A DNA stretch of 64,000 bases from Chrysoperla carnea (Eukaryota > Arthropoda > Insecta > Neuroptera > Chrysopidae): positions 60,428,181 to 60,492,180 of the forward strand of contig NC_058340.1 of assembly GCF_905475395.1 (NCBI RefSeq). Reading direction: 5' to 3'. A model generated the notes under the pieces. It did not search any database. It was not told the origin of the DNA and saw only the letters and a list, made by a program, of their open reading frames with translations. Below are positions 49,143-60,674 of this stretch, piece after piece (position 1 is the stretch's first letter; every line of letters starts with the position of its first letter). The translations under genes and the position numbers were made by a program.

Positions 49143-49535
49143 ATGGTGATTGATAAAATTTTATTAATATTAATTATATTAAATATTAGTTTAATTCAAA
49201 CAATTACATGTAATTCAACATCTTCACTCGACCAATCACATCACATAGAATATGGAACGAGACAAATGAATGATTATTTATTATATCGTGGTATTGTACG
49301 AAAACAAGCATTTCCATTAACAATACGTACAAAAGATATTGGTTATCCAACGATAGCTGGAAAACGTATGCATGAAACAATCACCTACATTAAGGGTACA
49401 GATCAATATCAAAATGGTAATGGTGGTTATATGTCATTAATTGATGGTGGTGTTGGTGAAAAACATGTTGTATTACATTTTAAATCACAACGTGGACATG
49501 GATTTAATTTTATTTTTGAAATTTATGGACAATAA
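49143..49535 (+). CDS. MBF2-like secreted protein, paralogue 2
   Basis: A 130-residue MBF2-family protein. A leucine/isoleucine-rich signal peptide covers residues 1 to about 23 (ILLILIILNISLIQTITC), followed by a short Ser/Thr/Asn linker. From residue 30 it aligns without gaps to paralogue 1: SHH, LLYRGI, TKD, TDQYQNGNGGY, DGGVG and KSQRGHGFNFIFEIYG are shared, and differences cluster at about residues 35-45 and 74-79. The mature part has no cysteine. The start is supported by AAAATGG context and the signal peptide; no obvious acceptor precedes it, unlike paralogue 1. The even C-terminal core suggests tandem duplication under continued constraint. A role beyond a small secreted MBF2-domain protein cannot be read from the sequence. 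Confidence 0.88.
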   Translation: MVIDKILLILIILNISLIQTITCNSTSSLDQSHHIEYGTRQMNDYLLYRGIVRKQAFPLTIRTKDIGYPTIAGKRMHETITYIKGTDQYQNGNGGYMSLIDGGVGEKHVVLHFKSQRGHGFNFIFEIYGQ

Positions 49536-49561
49536 TATTATTTTTATTTATTTATTTTTTT

Positions 49562-49571
49562 AATAAATAAA
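49562..49571 (+). terminator. overlapping AATAAA polyadenylation signals
   Basis: AATAAATAAA gives two overlapping AATAAA hexamers starting 27 and 31 bases after the stop codon of the second MBF2-like gene, with GT-rich AGTGGTTTTG directly downstream. Confidence 0.7.
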
Positions 49572-49748
49572 GTGGTTTTGAACACTAATAAAATTCAGTT
49601 TTATGAACTTTGTGGCTATTCATACGCTAACGTAATAATATATAAAGGGTACTTACATAACGAAAAATAAGTTTTAATTTAAACATTTTTTCCCAAAAAA
49701 TTCGGAGTTAGTTGAATGTATGTAACGCGGTTGCTGTATTTTCTAAGC

Positions 49749-50138
49749 AAACAAGTGAAAACAAACAATTGACTGAGTTAATTGTTGAAATACCATGTAT
49801 AGACAGTGTTGATTACTCTGTCACAATACACATACATACATGTCACACATGTATAACTGATATTTCCATATAATACATACTATACAATTTGCCTATGTTG
49901 CCCAAAACCCAATTACCTATGTTGATCACTTACGAACTCGACCTCACTTTTTACGTCTTAAACACTATAAAAATTTCAGCTTGATATCTCTTTTCGTTTT
50001 TAATATATCGTGATGACAGACGGACAGACGACAGACGGACATACAACCGGAAATGGATTAATTAGGTAGTTTTATGAACACCTATACCAAAATTTGCTTC
50101 ATAGCATCAGTATTTTTAAGCGTTACAAACTTGGAATT
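49749..50138 (+). repeat. family A repeat (copy A6)
   Basis: 5' block ACAAGTGAAAACAAACAATT to ATACCATGTATAGACAGTGT, a shortened middle, ACCCAATTACCTATGTTG, CGAACTCGACCTCACTTTTT, a GACAGACGGACAGACGACAG core and CCTATACCAAAATTTGC. The last about 40 bp, including the ATACATGGTAT end, are missing. It lies about 0.2 kb past the second MBF2 gene. Confidence 0.85.
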
Positions 50139-50799
50139 TAACACTCGACACACACTGATTTTATAACAACGTTAAACAAAACATTTTAATTTTCAAAACT
50201 GATCAGCGTTAAGGTAATGCATAAAATTATTACGTTAGCGTGTAAACAAACAAAATTTTTTATTCGTATTTATTAAATTTATTGTAATAAAATGTTTTTT
50301 TAATAATTTTTATTGCATTCTTTTAGTGTTAATTTGCATTTACTGTAATTGTTTTGATGGATCAAATTATATTTATTTCATACGCATATACAAAGTAGGT
50401 ATACAAACTTTATTTTAATATCGTAATAACAAAGACCACCCATATCGTAATATGATTTAAACCAAGAACTTTTACCTTAATAATTCTCAAAGTCTTACGA
50501 AAATGAAGTATTATGATAGACTTTAAAGCCAAGCAATAAAACGTATAACGTAAGTAAAAAGAATATGATTTACACTTCATTTTCGACAAGATGTTAATAT
50601 TTAAGATAGAAACAAGTTGGAGCTTTATAAGATCTTTTTTCTTGAGCTGCCATTATAATTGCGTATAATTTTTTTTTTTTTTTTGCTACGTATCAATCCC
50701 AATAATAAGCTCTATTTAAAGCTGCATAAGTGTATGGCTACTTCCAGAAGAATAACTCAATAAATGAAAAATAAATGGACAAAATTTGCATTTCAGATA
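50139..50799. other. AT-rich intergenic DNA, nothing recognised
   Basis: No gene or repeat recognised; a T16-like tract lies at about 50669-50684. Confidence 0.5.
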
Positions 50800-51429
50800 T
50801 CCGTTAAGTTTGACCACTGTGTGTGTGTGTTTGTCTGTGGCATCGTATCACCTGAACGGATGGACCGATTTTAATTTTTTTGGTTTCTTTTGAAAGGTAA
50901 TTTAACGGGGAGTGCTCTTAACAAGTGCTAGCTTAGGTTTCTGTACTCAAAAAAACTAAAATGGATCTTCAAAATCGATTCAGTTTGGAAAGGCATGACA
51001 TGTAATTTTAATATATAAATAATTACCGTGGAAATGAATGGTCAAATAAACCTGTCTCAATTCATTTCGAAAAGTAAAATGGTAAAATAATTAGGTAATT
51101 CAAAACAATAATTAAAAAGAACAAAGTCAACTGAAATATTTCAATTTCAATTAAAATATTTCCATAAATTTGTCCCAAAAAATGATAGCTCTCTAAGTAT
51201 ACTTTTCATCTCATCTGATGTCCTCCACCATCACTTTGATATTGATTTAAGAAGGAGAAATTTAAAGTGTTTATCTGTGCATCTGCGTGTTTCTCAGTGG
51301 CATCGTATCCCCTAAACTATCGAACCGACTTGATTGAGAACATTTTATAGCTAAGTATCCAAAAATTGGTTTACAAGGAATAAATCGAATTTGTCGGGGG
51401 TTTTTTAAATTTTGTAAATTTCACTTGTT
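50800..51429 (+). repeat. family B repeat, near full-length (copy B5)
   Basis: About 630 bp in the same order as B3: GTTAAGTTTGACC, GTGTGTGTTTGTCTGTGGCA, GGATGGACCGATTTTAATTT, AAAGGTAATTTAACGGGGAG, AAAATCGATTCAGTTTGGAA, CATTTCGAAAAGTAAAATGG, CATCTCATCTGATGTCCTCC, module 2 with GTGGCATCGTATCCCC and CGAACCGACTTGATTGAGAA, and the end GTCGGGGGTTTTTTAAATTT, TTTCACTTGTT. It retains the CAGTTTGGAAAGGCATGACA segment also seen in B2 but lost from B3. Confidence 0.85.
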
Positions 51430-53500
51430 GTAGTAATTTGTAATCAAGTAGTACAATGATACAATAAATTTTTAACTTTTACATGTGAAAGTCGACTTTT
51501 TTATGATAAATATTATTAACAATTCGAATAACAAGCGAAAGTAAAAGAAGATTATTGGAAACCTATTAGGGGACAGAAAGATTATAGTATTGTACAGGAT
51601 TTATGGAAAATGTTGAAGGTGTAATATTTTCATCTGTATTTATAATATATCTGCATTTTCGACTATCGTGTAAAAGTGTTTTTAGCTTAGCTAGTGTGTA
51701 AGGTGTAATCGAAAGAATCAAAATTTTGAAGTTGAAACTGGTGTGAACTTTGAAATACAAATTCAAATTATATTTGTTAAAAGAATGCTATATACAGAAT
51801 GTTTTTTTAACATGACAATTTTGAAAAAATTCTTAATGATTTATTTCGTGTTTAAATAAAAAAACACTTCTTCATATTCTACGAATTTTCTTCAAAAATA
51901 ACAGTTTTCGCATAAGAAATCCATGAAAATAGCTATGCATTAACAAAAAAATTTTCCCCTATAAAATAGGAAATCCCCTGGAAAAAATAGGGTTCCATTT
52001 GAAAAAATGAAGTTGGTCATCATTCAACTTAGAACCTATCCATCTAAAAATAAACATGTGTTTAGAATTGATCGAGGCTTTCAAATGATCCAACTTTTGT
52101 TTGAAAAAATTTTTTGTATTTACCTTTTTTTAAGTGTCAACTTAAAAAAGATACCCCGCAGGGATATCTCGTGACTGCAGAAATTATGTATTTTTTACAT
52201 TATTTCGACAACTTAAAGAGCACCGAGAAAAATGAAGGCTTTTAAAGAATGATTCTATTTAAATTGTCTTTTATTTAGACAATATGCATCATCAAAAACG
52301 AAATTCATCATTTTTCCCACCTCTAATAGGATCACCCCTTCAGTAATTTTCAAACTCTTTATGCTACTGTTTTTTTAATATGTAAATATTAACTACCCCT
52401 CTCAGTATTTTAGCAACATGAATTCCATACATGAAGGGGCTAGTTTGATTAGTATTTCATAATATTAAATTAAAGCTGGTCATTATTATATTTTTTTATA
52501 TCGAAAAGTTAAGCATTCAGAAAGTGAATTCATGTGATACAAATATACAACTGATAAAAAAGTTTTTTATTCTATCTACAAAGAGCATAATTAATGAAAT
52601 GTAATCAAATTAAATTTGACATATTATGATACTGTATTAAGTTTAAAGTATTGCATTTATCGATTTATATAAAATCTGTTAGGTACTGGCAACATGCTCA
52701 AAAAGTTCTAGCAGAACTTTTACGAATATATATTTTTTGAAATATTGCGAAAAAGGAACGAGAAACTTTGTTTTCATTATACCTAATTTTCACGCAAAAC
52801 TTGAAACTTTTTTCATTTTCATAGTTTTTTATAGTACTTTAAAAAGTGCATGATTTACTTTCATCAAAAAACTTCAAAATTTTCAGTTAATTGACGTTAA
52901 ATACTCCGAATTTCAATCGCCAATGCACTTTTTAATTAGAATTCATTTCTCTATCGATTCCCGTTTGTCATATTGAACATAAATTTTTCCACTTCCGAAG
53001 ATCGCACAATTTTTTTTAACTTCTTGTTGAAAACTTCATGTCAGCTTTGAACAATGCTGTTGAGCAGTTTTATAAAGATTCATTAACTGACCCTGGATTC
53101 CGAAATTTTAAGATATGTATGCCTTACGGCTTTCTCTTAATAATCTTGAATATTTTTTCTATAAATTCATGAAACTTTGTATAATTATTTAAAAAAAATC
53201 TCTAACAAGTTATTGAATGAACATTTGGCGATAATAAAAAATAACTAATATATACCTCCTTATTGTAAAATAATATCGTGGAATACTTTTCTAAACGTGG
53301 TGTTTTGTAAGATAACGTGTAAGATAACGTTTCTAAACGTGGTCTCTTGTTGCGTGCATCACGGCAGTAATTAGAGGACAGATTGTAGATAGAAATAACT
53401 CTCATAATTGTGCACGCAATTCACTGATGAGGTCAAATTGTAGTTAATTAAGAAGGGGATAATATACCCACCTACCTTAAAAATACTACGTTAGTTTATA
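51430..53500. other. AT-rich intergenic DNA
   Basis: No gene. CACTTTTTTTAAGTTGAC-type words (about 52125-52150, reverse sense) resemble those at 60760-60780. About 53289-53343 contains a small duplication of TTCTAAACGTGGT and GTAAGATAACG. Confidence 0.5.
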
Positions 53501-53945
53501 CAGTCAAAATCGGTTATAAGGATATTGAAAGCCCCCAAAAATTATAACCGATAATCACTATAAGCGATATGTACATTTATATTAAGGTTTAATTATGTGA
53601 ATTTGTGCATATGTTGGTCGTTATTTCTGTATAATTTCAATGGCAATGAATTCATGAAATCCAAAATAAAGAAAATAAAAGCTTTAAATAAAGTATATAA
53701 TATTCAAAATGGTATAATAATGTTGTTTTATTTAACTTAAAAGTATGTACAATGTAAAAAAACTATTATGTACATAAGTAGGTCGTTATAATCGATATGC
53801 TTATAATTCGAATGAATATTGGTCACTATAGCTGATATGTCATAATAATCGATTTTATTATAGCCGATACATTCATTTTTTAATTCATATTTTTGTATAT
53901 TCAGTTGGAACCTTTTATTTTCGTCGTCATAACCGATTTTAACTG
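53501..53945. mobile_element. pogo/Tigger-like non-autonomous DNA transposon
   Basis: 445 bp with terminal inverted repeats: CAGTCAAAATCGGTTAT at 53501-53517, and the complement of CAGTTAAAATCGGTTAT at 53929-53945 (16 of 17 identical). CAGT ends plus repeated (G)TTATAACCGAT-type words near both ends are what I expect of the pogo/Tigger branch of Tc1/mariner. The left flank is TA, but the right flank is TC, so the TA duplication is not preserved. There is no transposase ORF, so it is a MITE-like copy. Confidence 0.72.
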
Positions 53946-53961
53946 TCCAACTTTAATATAA

Positions 53962-54417
53962 AAACAAGCGAAAACAAACAGTTGACTGAGTTAATTGTTA
54001 AAATGCCATTTATAAATAGTGTTGATGACGCAATGGTTTGTTTTTTACGTCACGGAAGTAAAGAAAGATATCCACTCTTAGATAGCCACACACATAACCG
54101 ATATTCCCATATAATACATACACTTTTGTTATGTCTCTAACGGTTTACAAGATGGTTTCTAGACCCAATTGATCTATTTTGCTCATTTACGAACACGATT
54201 TCGCTGTTTACATCCCGAACACGCTATAAATTTCAGCTCGATATCTTTTTTCGTTTTTGAGTTACCGTGTCTACAGACAGACGGACAACCGAAAATGAAG
54301 TAGATGATTATATGAACACCTATACCAAAATTTTGTTGGTAGCATCAATATTTTTAAGCGTTAGAAACTTGGGAATAATCTAAGTTTACCTTGATATATA
54401 TCATTTAAATGGTATAA
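53962..54417 (+). repeat. family A repeat (copy A7)
   Basis: Near full length: ACAAGCGAAAACAAACAGTT, a GACTGAGTTAATTG block, a middle with TATGTCTCTAACGGTTTACA, GACCCAATTGATCTAT, ACGAACACGATTTCGC, AGACAGACGGACAACC (short core), CACCTATACCAAAATTTTG and the end TTTAAATGGTATAA. Starts 17 bp after the pogo-like element and is followed directly by a second family start (54421). Confidence 0.85.
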
Positions 54418-54420
54418 TAA

Positions 54421-54484
54421 AGGAAAATAAACAATTAACTGAGTTAAATGTTGAAATACCCCATATAGACAGTGTTGAATATCA
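54421..54484 (+). repeat. family A repeat, 5'-end fragment in tandem (copy A8)
   Basis: AAAATAAACAATTAACTGAG, TTAAATGTTGAAATACC, then CATATAGACAGTGTTGA: the first about 64 bp of the family, beginning 3 bp after copy A7 ends in the same orientation. A head-to-tail pair. Confidence 0.75.
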
Positions 54485-56012
54485 GTCAGTGCTTGTATTA
54501 TTTTTATAAATTAGGTAAAGAAAACACACAGATTCATGTACATTCTATTCAAAGCTCTTAATAATTTGGTGGAAGCGCAAATAAATGGATAGACAATAGA
54601 GAATAAAAAGAATTATCAAAGAATTAAGTGTATTTTCTCTACGTGAAAATGACTTCATTTACGAAATTCTAATATTATCTATAAAAGAAAAGCTAATGGA
54701 TTTCAACAAAGACAAAAAAAATAACACTTGTATAGAGATCAGTTAATGGAATTGGAATTTTTTTACATATGAAAAACTTGTATTACATAAATTTAAAGTT
54801 TTATTACGTTTTCTCAAATCTAGTAAAGAATAATGTGGCTTTATGAAAACTTTCATGGGAAAGCTCAGTAATATTTCGGGGTGACTTTAGCCTATTTTAT
54901 GCGCCATTTTTTTCGGAATGGTAAGCCGAAATATATAAAACACATTATGGCAAACGTATATCTAATCGTAATTTACTAACATTGATTTTATTACAAACGC
55001 TACTTTTCGGATGTGATTTCGGTGGGATCTTTTCAGATTTCTTTAGAATTTTATCAGTCGGGATTTCATTGAATTAGAAATATATCAATATCCTAATTTA
55101 GCAGTGGCAGGCAATTCAAACATTAAGTCGAGAAAGTTTCAGGGAACAAGTAATTATCTATAATTAAAACATTATCTTTTCCTGAGTATCTAAATTATCT
55201 AATTTAGACCAGCTTTGGTGTCCCAAAACTAATGCAAAAAGTAATTTTGATAGAAAACATAAATTATTAAATTTATGGCATATTATCAAGTGAAAATCCA
55301 AAGCTTTGCAAGCGAATTTTTTTTGTAGAAGTTTTTCTTGAGTATTTTAAATAAATGTAGATTATTTTTGTTAATGCGAACTATTATTGCGAAACCTTCA
55401 TTAAATTAGTCTTCAGTTTGTTTAAAACAAACGGCAAAAAATTTATATTTTACGTTAATTTTGGGTCATATTTATACACCAATTTCTGAAAATACAGCGG
55501 AAAAAACGATAAAAACCTGATCTTCTATTCGATATCATAACTTCCTCGCAACTTCGATTACCGTTAAAATTTCTAAAAATTTAAACAAACAAAATTGAAA
55601 TTTTATATTCAACAAATATTTAACAATAATTTGTAGTGTTCGTTTTAATAATTAAGCAATCATAATTCTGCTGTTAAATAGTACCACGTATATAATATTT
55701 ATATAAAATAAAATAATATATATATTTATATTTATATTTACGTAGATGATTTATTGTATGTCAATACTGCACGGTACGGTACGGTTCAGTTCGGTTTGGT
55801 TTGGTTCCGATGTAGGTATAGTATAATATTGTTGTTTACATTTTGCGTCGGCGGCTTTTTTTAACACAAACGTATTTATTGTACGTATAATATGCACACA
55901 AAAACTTTTAAAGCTATATTATTCGTGTGTGTTAGATACGGGATGTACATGAAATATAAAAATTTTCAATCATTTTGAGAAACAGATATCGGAAAACTTA
56001 GTTCACTTTTTT
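54485..56012. other. AT-rich intergenic DNA
   Basis: No gene. AT-only tracts lie at about 55690-55740 and a CGGT-type degenerate tandem repeat at 55770-55810. Confidence 0.5.
55770..55810. repeat. degenerate CGGTA/CGGTT pentamer repeat
   Basis: ACGGTACGGTACGGTTCAGT continues as TCGGTTTGGTTTGGTTCCGA: about eight pentamers drifting from CGGTA to GGTTT. It stands out in AT-rich surroundings; origin unknown. Confidence 0.7.
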
Positions 56013-56332
56013 TGTATTTAAACATTTGTTCTATCTCTAACGGTTTACAAGATGGGTTGAACGGACCCAAGACCCAATTGACTTATGTTACTCATTTACG
56101 AACTTATCCTCATTTTTTACGTCCTGAACACGATCTAAAAGTTTCAGCTTCATATCTTTTTTCGTTTTTGAGTAATCGTGATGACAGACGGACAGACAAA
56201 CGACAGACAGACAACCGGAAATGGACTAATTAGGTGATTTTATGAACACCTATACCAAAATTTTTGCTTTGCGTTACAAACTTGGGACTAAACTTAGTAT
56301 ACCTTGCAAATTACATAAATGCATGGTATAAA
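56013..56332 (+). repeat. family A repeat, 3' half (copy A9)
   Basis: It starts with TTTAAACATTTGTTCTATCT CTAACGG and runs through GACCCAATTGACTTATGTTA, a GACAGACGGACAGACAAACG core, CACCTATACCAAAATTTTTG and the terminal GCATGGTATAAAAA. A 73-codon ORF (56012-56233) is merely the repeat read in one frame. Confidence 0.85.
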
Positions 56333-59300
56333 AATTCATCAATTTAGGTGCCGGAGGCAGGAATTGTACAAATGTACTAAGTTTTGGTTCATTCAGTATA
56401 TATTAAAGGTATATTATGATATTATTATAAATATAATAAATAAATAATACAAAATGTTAAGACGCTCTCTATAATATATAAATTACAAATGTCTATTAAA
56501 CACAAATATAATGAAGTTTATACTTATTTCTTATAGTATAGGTTTTTTGTTTGTTTGATATACACGATTACCACCTTAAAAGTGCTTGTTTGGAGGATGT
56601 AATCAACTGTGAACAAATTCGAAATTACTTTCTAGACATATCTTAATTAGAAGTATAACTGAGCTACCGCAATTCCAGATACTTCGAACGCAGAAAAAGT
56701 AATTTTTAAAACGTTTTATGGCATTAAAAAAGATTATTTTTATTTATAATTTTTAACCCAGTCCAAATCGTTCGATTAACTTGAACACAAATCAAGGTCT
56801 GAGGAAAAAAAATTATTTTATAACTTTGTCTTATTATCATGAGGATCGCCAAGAAAAACGATAGATAATTTTAACTTTATTACTCAATTGCTTTTATCTT
56901 GAAATCCTAATAGTGCATCTAAACAATGAGGAAATAGTGGCTAGGGTGTCCGGTCCTCGAATATTTTTCTACTTTGTTACTCAAAGAGTACACAATCTTT
57001 AACATAGCGAAACTGAAATATAAGAAAATAAATTTGAATATAAAAAATACTTAATTTTGTAGTAAAAATCGTGGGATGCTGGACAAAAAAAAATGTAAAC
57101 AATTCATTGGTCAAAAAATGTTTCTTATAAAGAAATAAACAATTTTACGTATAGCGCAAATTAGAACAAAAATTTGGTGCCCAAGACAATACAAGATAAG
57201 TAGTTGAAAATTTGCATGTAGAAAATACTTTTGAAAATTTTCGAAAAACCAAATAAATGGCAGCCGAAAGGCTTGGTTTTTTAAACTAAATATATAAAAT
57301 AATGCAGGCTCTGATATTCAACACTTTCTATACATTGTATTTCCTATTGCGAAGAAATACCATTAGATGACGATATGAAATTCTGAGTACCAGTTTATTT
57401 CACATTTTTTGGGAGATAGGCTATACAAATATTAAGGTGTTGTCACAACTTTATTTATTTATTTCTTTTTTTTTTTTTGAGTTCCTATTAAAAATGTCAA
57501 CATGGTATTGTAAATAATAAAGGTAGATATGAATATTGGAAGAAACAATATTTAAGTAATAAAAATTGTCAAAGATATTCTGTGGTATTTTGTTTGAATT
57601 GTAGACCCGTGCACAGACCTACAAGCTTGTTTAATTTATAGATGCGTAAAAAAACAACGTTATATACCTAAGTAAATTATTTAATTCAAATATTAATATT
57701 ATTATAATAAATAAGTAGAAATTTCATTTAGCTGACTGAATATTTGTGTTAAAGTACATTTACATGCACAAATACATTTCTTAGAAATATTTTTAGAGAA
57801 ATTATTGATTAACAACATAAAAAAAATCTACAAGTGCGCATATTATTTAAATATTTAAATTTAAGAGCGTTTTCTATCAAAAATATAAATTGTAATAACA
57901 TATTATAATAAACTAAAAAATATAAGTGGTAGAAAACGTAAAAATTTGATACATAAATGCCATCTAGATTGATGTACTAGAACTAAAATGATTTACTTAC
58001 TTCAGAATTGAACCAAATGTTCTGTTAGTTCAGCTGTTATTATATAGAGCACGGTAGTGAGACTGTTTGATTACACAAAGACAAAGTGATCATGGCTTGA
58101 ATCCATTTGATTTAAAACAAAATTTATACCGTTTGCAGCGACGAAATTAACAGAGGGCAAAAGAAATCTTTTTCAGGCACGTTTGAATCCAAAGTTTGGA
58201 CGAGCAAAAAGTTCTAAGATACGGGATAATATACACACGTATTTGTGAACATATTTCTGTTACAATATCGTAATGGGAGTATACGAAAATAAAAATTGGG
58301 GATTTTTAGATATGTCGTCCTATAGACCGTACAGTAAAAGTTCTTCTGTTACTCTTCTTTCATTTTTACTCCTTCGAAGGTGAGTATATTATTGCAGCCT
58401 AATTTTGAATCCCACTCTATTTCTAGGAAACCTGAACTTTTAAGGTTTTGAGTCCCACAAAGACTTGTTCAGAAACAACTAATTGCATTTTTAAACAGAC
58501 AATTTTTGTTTAAATTTTATTTTAAACGGGAAGAAGAGAGCCATTCCTTCATTCCTTCATTACAATATTATTATTTTTGCTTAATATTATATTGCCAGAG
58601 GATTTACACCTGCCCTGCGGTTTTCAGCTACCTACCTCAATACATTAATTTTCAAATATACGAGACGTACGAACAAGCTAATACGAACAAAGAAGCGAAT
58701 TACCTATAAGTCCATAACGAGGAAATTGTTAAAAGAGAGAACCATATTATTTGTTATTTTAAAGACATCTTTTAAAAAGAAATGCCTTAAAACAGAAAAT
58801 ATAAAAATTTCTATTTCGTCATTAATGGGCTTGTTGAGGTCCATAAGAAGGTCAAACCTTACGATCCCTATGGTCGCAGCGAAACGCATCAAAATGAGGA
58901 GTTTTCGGAATACGTGGCAAAATTCGTGAAAGCAGACATCGAGTTCGTAGTTTAGCAACCAAAAATACCTATTAGATCACAATTTTAAGCCAAAATAAGT
59001 AAATAAATTTTGGGCTGCATATGGCTCCCTTCGGGACCCTGGGTATTCCCTCTTTGAGAAGGTTTAGTTGGCTGAATGTTCCTTGGGGCTCTATAAATAC
59101 GATAACAAAAGTTTCATGTTAATTTTCCCAATTTTCATTGTTCATATCCTGGTACAGTGGAATAAGAAAAAATATCTGGCTGTGAACACTGAAAGTTGAG
59201 AAAATTAACATAATTTTCGAAAAATAAAAGTACCCAGATCAGGCAGAATATGAATACCTATATTATGGATATGTTATTTGTTGTGTGCGTAGTCATGGTA

Positions 59301-60109
59301 GGGACAATAAAATCGATGCCAGCGCTTCCAGTGAAAAATTTTGGCGCTAAAGGGGCTGTTATTACTAATTTGCAGTTCTTTACATGTTAATATTATAGAA
59401 ATGTCAAATTAAAATTATTGAAAAACACAAATTAATGAAACTTAATGCATTAAAAATTGTGAAAATAAGAAATCAAATTGCACAAAAATTATTTTTCAAA
59501 TGTAAATTATCATATTTATTTATTTAAATTTGTGAGACAATAATATTAAATTTTCAATGTAAGTCATAAATACAATCCATACAATTATATATACATCCAT
59601 ACAATTCTATAATTAAAGTAGTGTATCGTTACCATGGAAACGAAACTCACACACGGAGCGAATAGGTTTTATTTATCATTCTTATCTGGAAAACTGCTTT
59701 TCTTCTTTTTCATCAATGAATATTCAAGAGCATTCTTTAAAAAAATTATAAAGTTTCACGCAATTCAAAGAATTCAATCAGAAATTTGTACAAAACAGGT
59801 ACTGTTGTATAGAGCTGGAACAATATTCTACTAAACACATGTAAATCTAACGAACATTTTTTTTTCCACAGCACCGAATATTTAGTGCAATATGGTTAAC
59901 GGATGAGTGACCTAATATACATATAGTAATACTAATATAATAATACATTTTATTTCAAAACTGTACTAATTATAGAAAGTTTTTGTTTTGTAAATATATT
60001 ATAATATATAATACATGTGTTTACATATACTGCAAGTTTTTAAAATGTCCTCGGTTAAAAGTGTCCTCAACTAGTATGAAAATTAACTATATAAGTCACA
60101 CTTCTTCAT
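56333..60109. other. AT-rich intergenic DNA
   Basis: No gene is supported. Overlapping ORFs on both strands at 58506-58958 have no domain. It contains a tRNA-like relic (58044-58108) and GC-richer words at about 59010-59100 and 59300-59350 that may be old repeat ends. Confidence 0.5.
58044..58108 (+). repeat. tRNA-like relic
   Basis: TAGAGCACGGTAGTGAGACT resembles a D-arm with part of box A. GGCTTGAATCC (58094-58104) resembles box B (GGTTCGAATCC) at a plausible distance. The acceptor stem cannot be formed convincingly. It may be a decayed SINE head or a chance match. Confidence 0.3.
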
Positions 60110-60117
60110 GTATGTAG

Positions 60118-60442
60118 CATGAAGGTTATAAAGAAGGAGAACGATCGCTACGTGTTAAAGCATTAGCGCGTCTGTCCCTGAAAATTTGTAGAATTTATAG
60201 TTCATTTTTCAGCCACCAGCCGCGCTGTCATCAAGAAGTAGTATCTGCGAAGTTAGCTGTTTATGAGTACAAGCAGATGAAGTTAGTTGCATAATGTACA
60301 AATTGATATATCATTTCAAATTAGCGCACAAAAGCCCGCTTTTATTGATACTACTTAGCGGTCGCAGCGACTCACTTATTTTATCCATATTTCGGGGACA
60401 ATATTTTCTATAGCGATCGTTCTCCTTCTAATAACCTTCATG
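60118..60442. mobile_element. MITE with 32-33 bp TIRs and 8-bp TSD
   Basis: 325 bp. The left terminus CATGAAGGTTAT...GAAGGAGAACGATCGCTA (60118-60150) and right terminus (60411-60442) are reverse complements apart from one short length difference. Perfect 8-bp direct repeats GTATGTAG flank it (60110-60117 and 60443-60450). An internal inverted pair AAGTAGTATC / GATACTACTT (60236, 60347) is also present. There is no ORF. An 8-bp duplication fits the hAT or P superfamilies; a CATGA-type start and TIR of about 31 bp is reminiscent of P elements, but class is inferred. Confidence 0.92.
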
Positions 60443-60462
60443 GTATGTAGTATATATAACTG

Positions 60463-60660
60463 ACTGGCCGTCTGTTTGACTGACATATTAACGTACAGCC
60501 CATAAACCTGGGGACTAGGACCGTGGTATTTTGGATGAATTTTTGGAAGTTTTACTAAGGTGTTGAAAAAAGGAATGAAAGTTTGTATGGAAATCTACTA
60601 GCCGAGAAAACTGTGTACTCCACTGAGTTGAATTTCCGTTTAAGCCTAATGTTAGAAAAT
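60463..60660 (-). repeat. LINE 3'-tail-like fragment, minus strand
   Basis: GGCCGTCTGTTTGACTGACA, TATTAACGTACAGCCCATAA and ACCTGGGGACTAGGACC are the reverse complement of a GGGCTGTACGTTAATATGTC AGTCA-type tail, as at 48750-48965. It directly follows the MITE's right target duplication, so the MITE inserted next to or into this older repeat. Confidence 0.45.
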
Positions 60661-60674
60661 AATATGAAGTTTAC

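Noticed and set aside
56012..56233. 73-codon ORF with RTYPHFLRPEH-like text, similar to one at 5803-6006
   Set aside because: Both are translations of the family A repeat; the resemblance is due to shared repeat DNA, not a gene family.
58506..58958. Overlapping ORFs on both strands
   Set aside because: Overlap on both strands and lack of motifs indicate chance ORFs.
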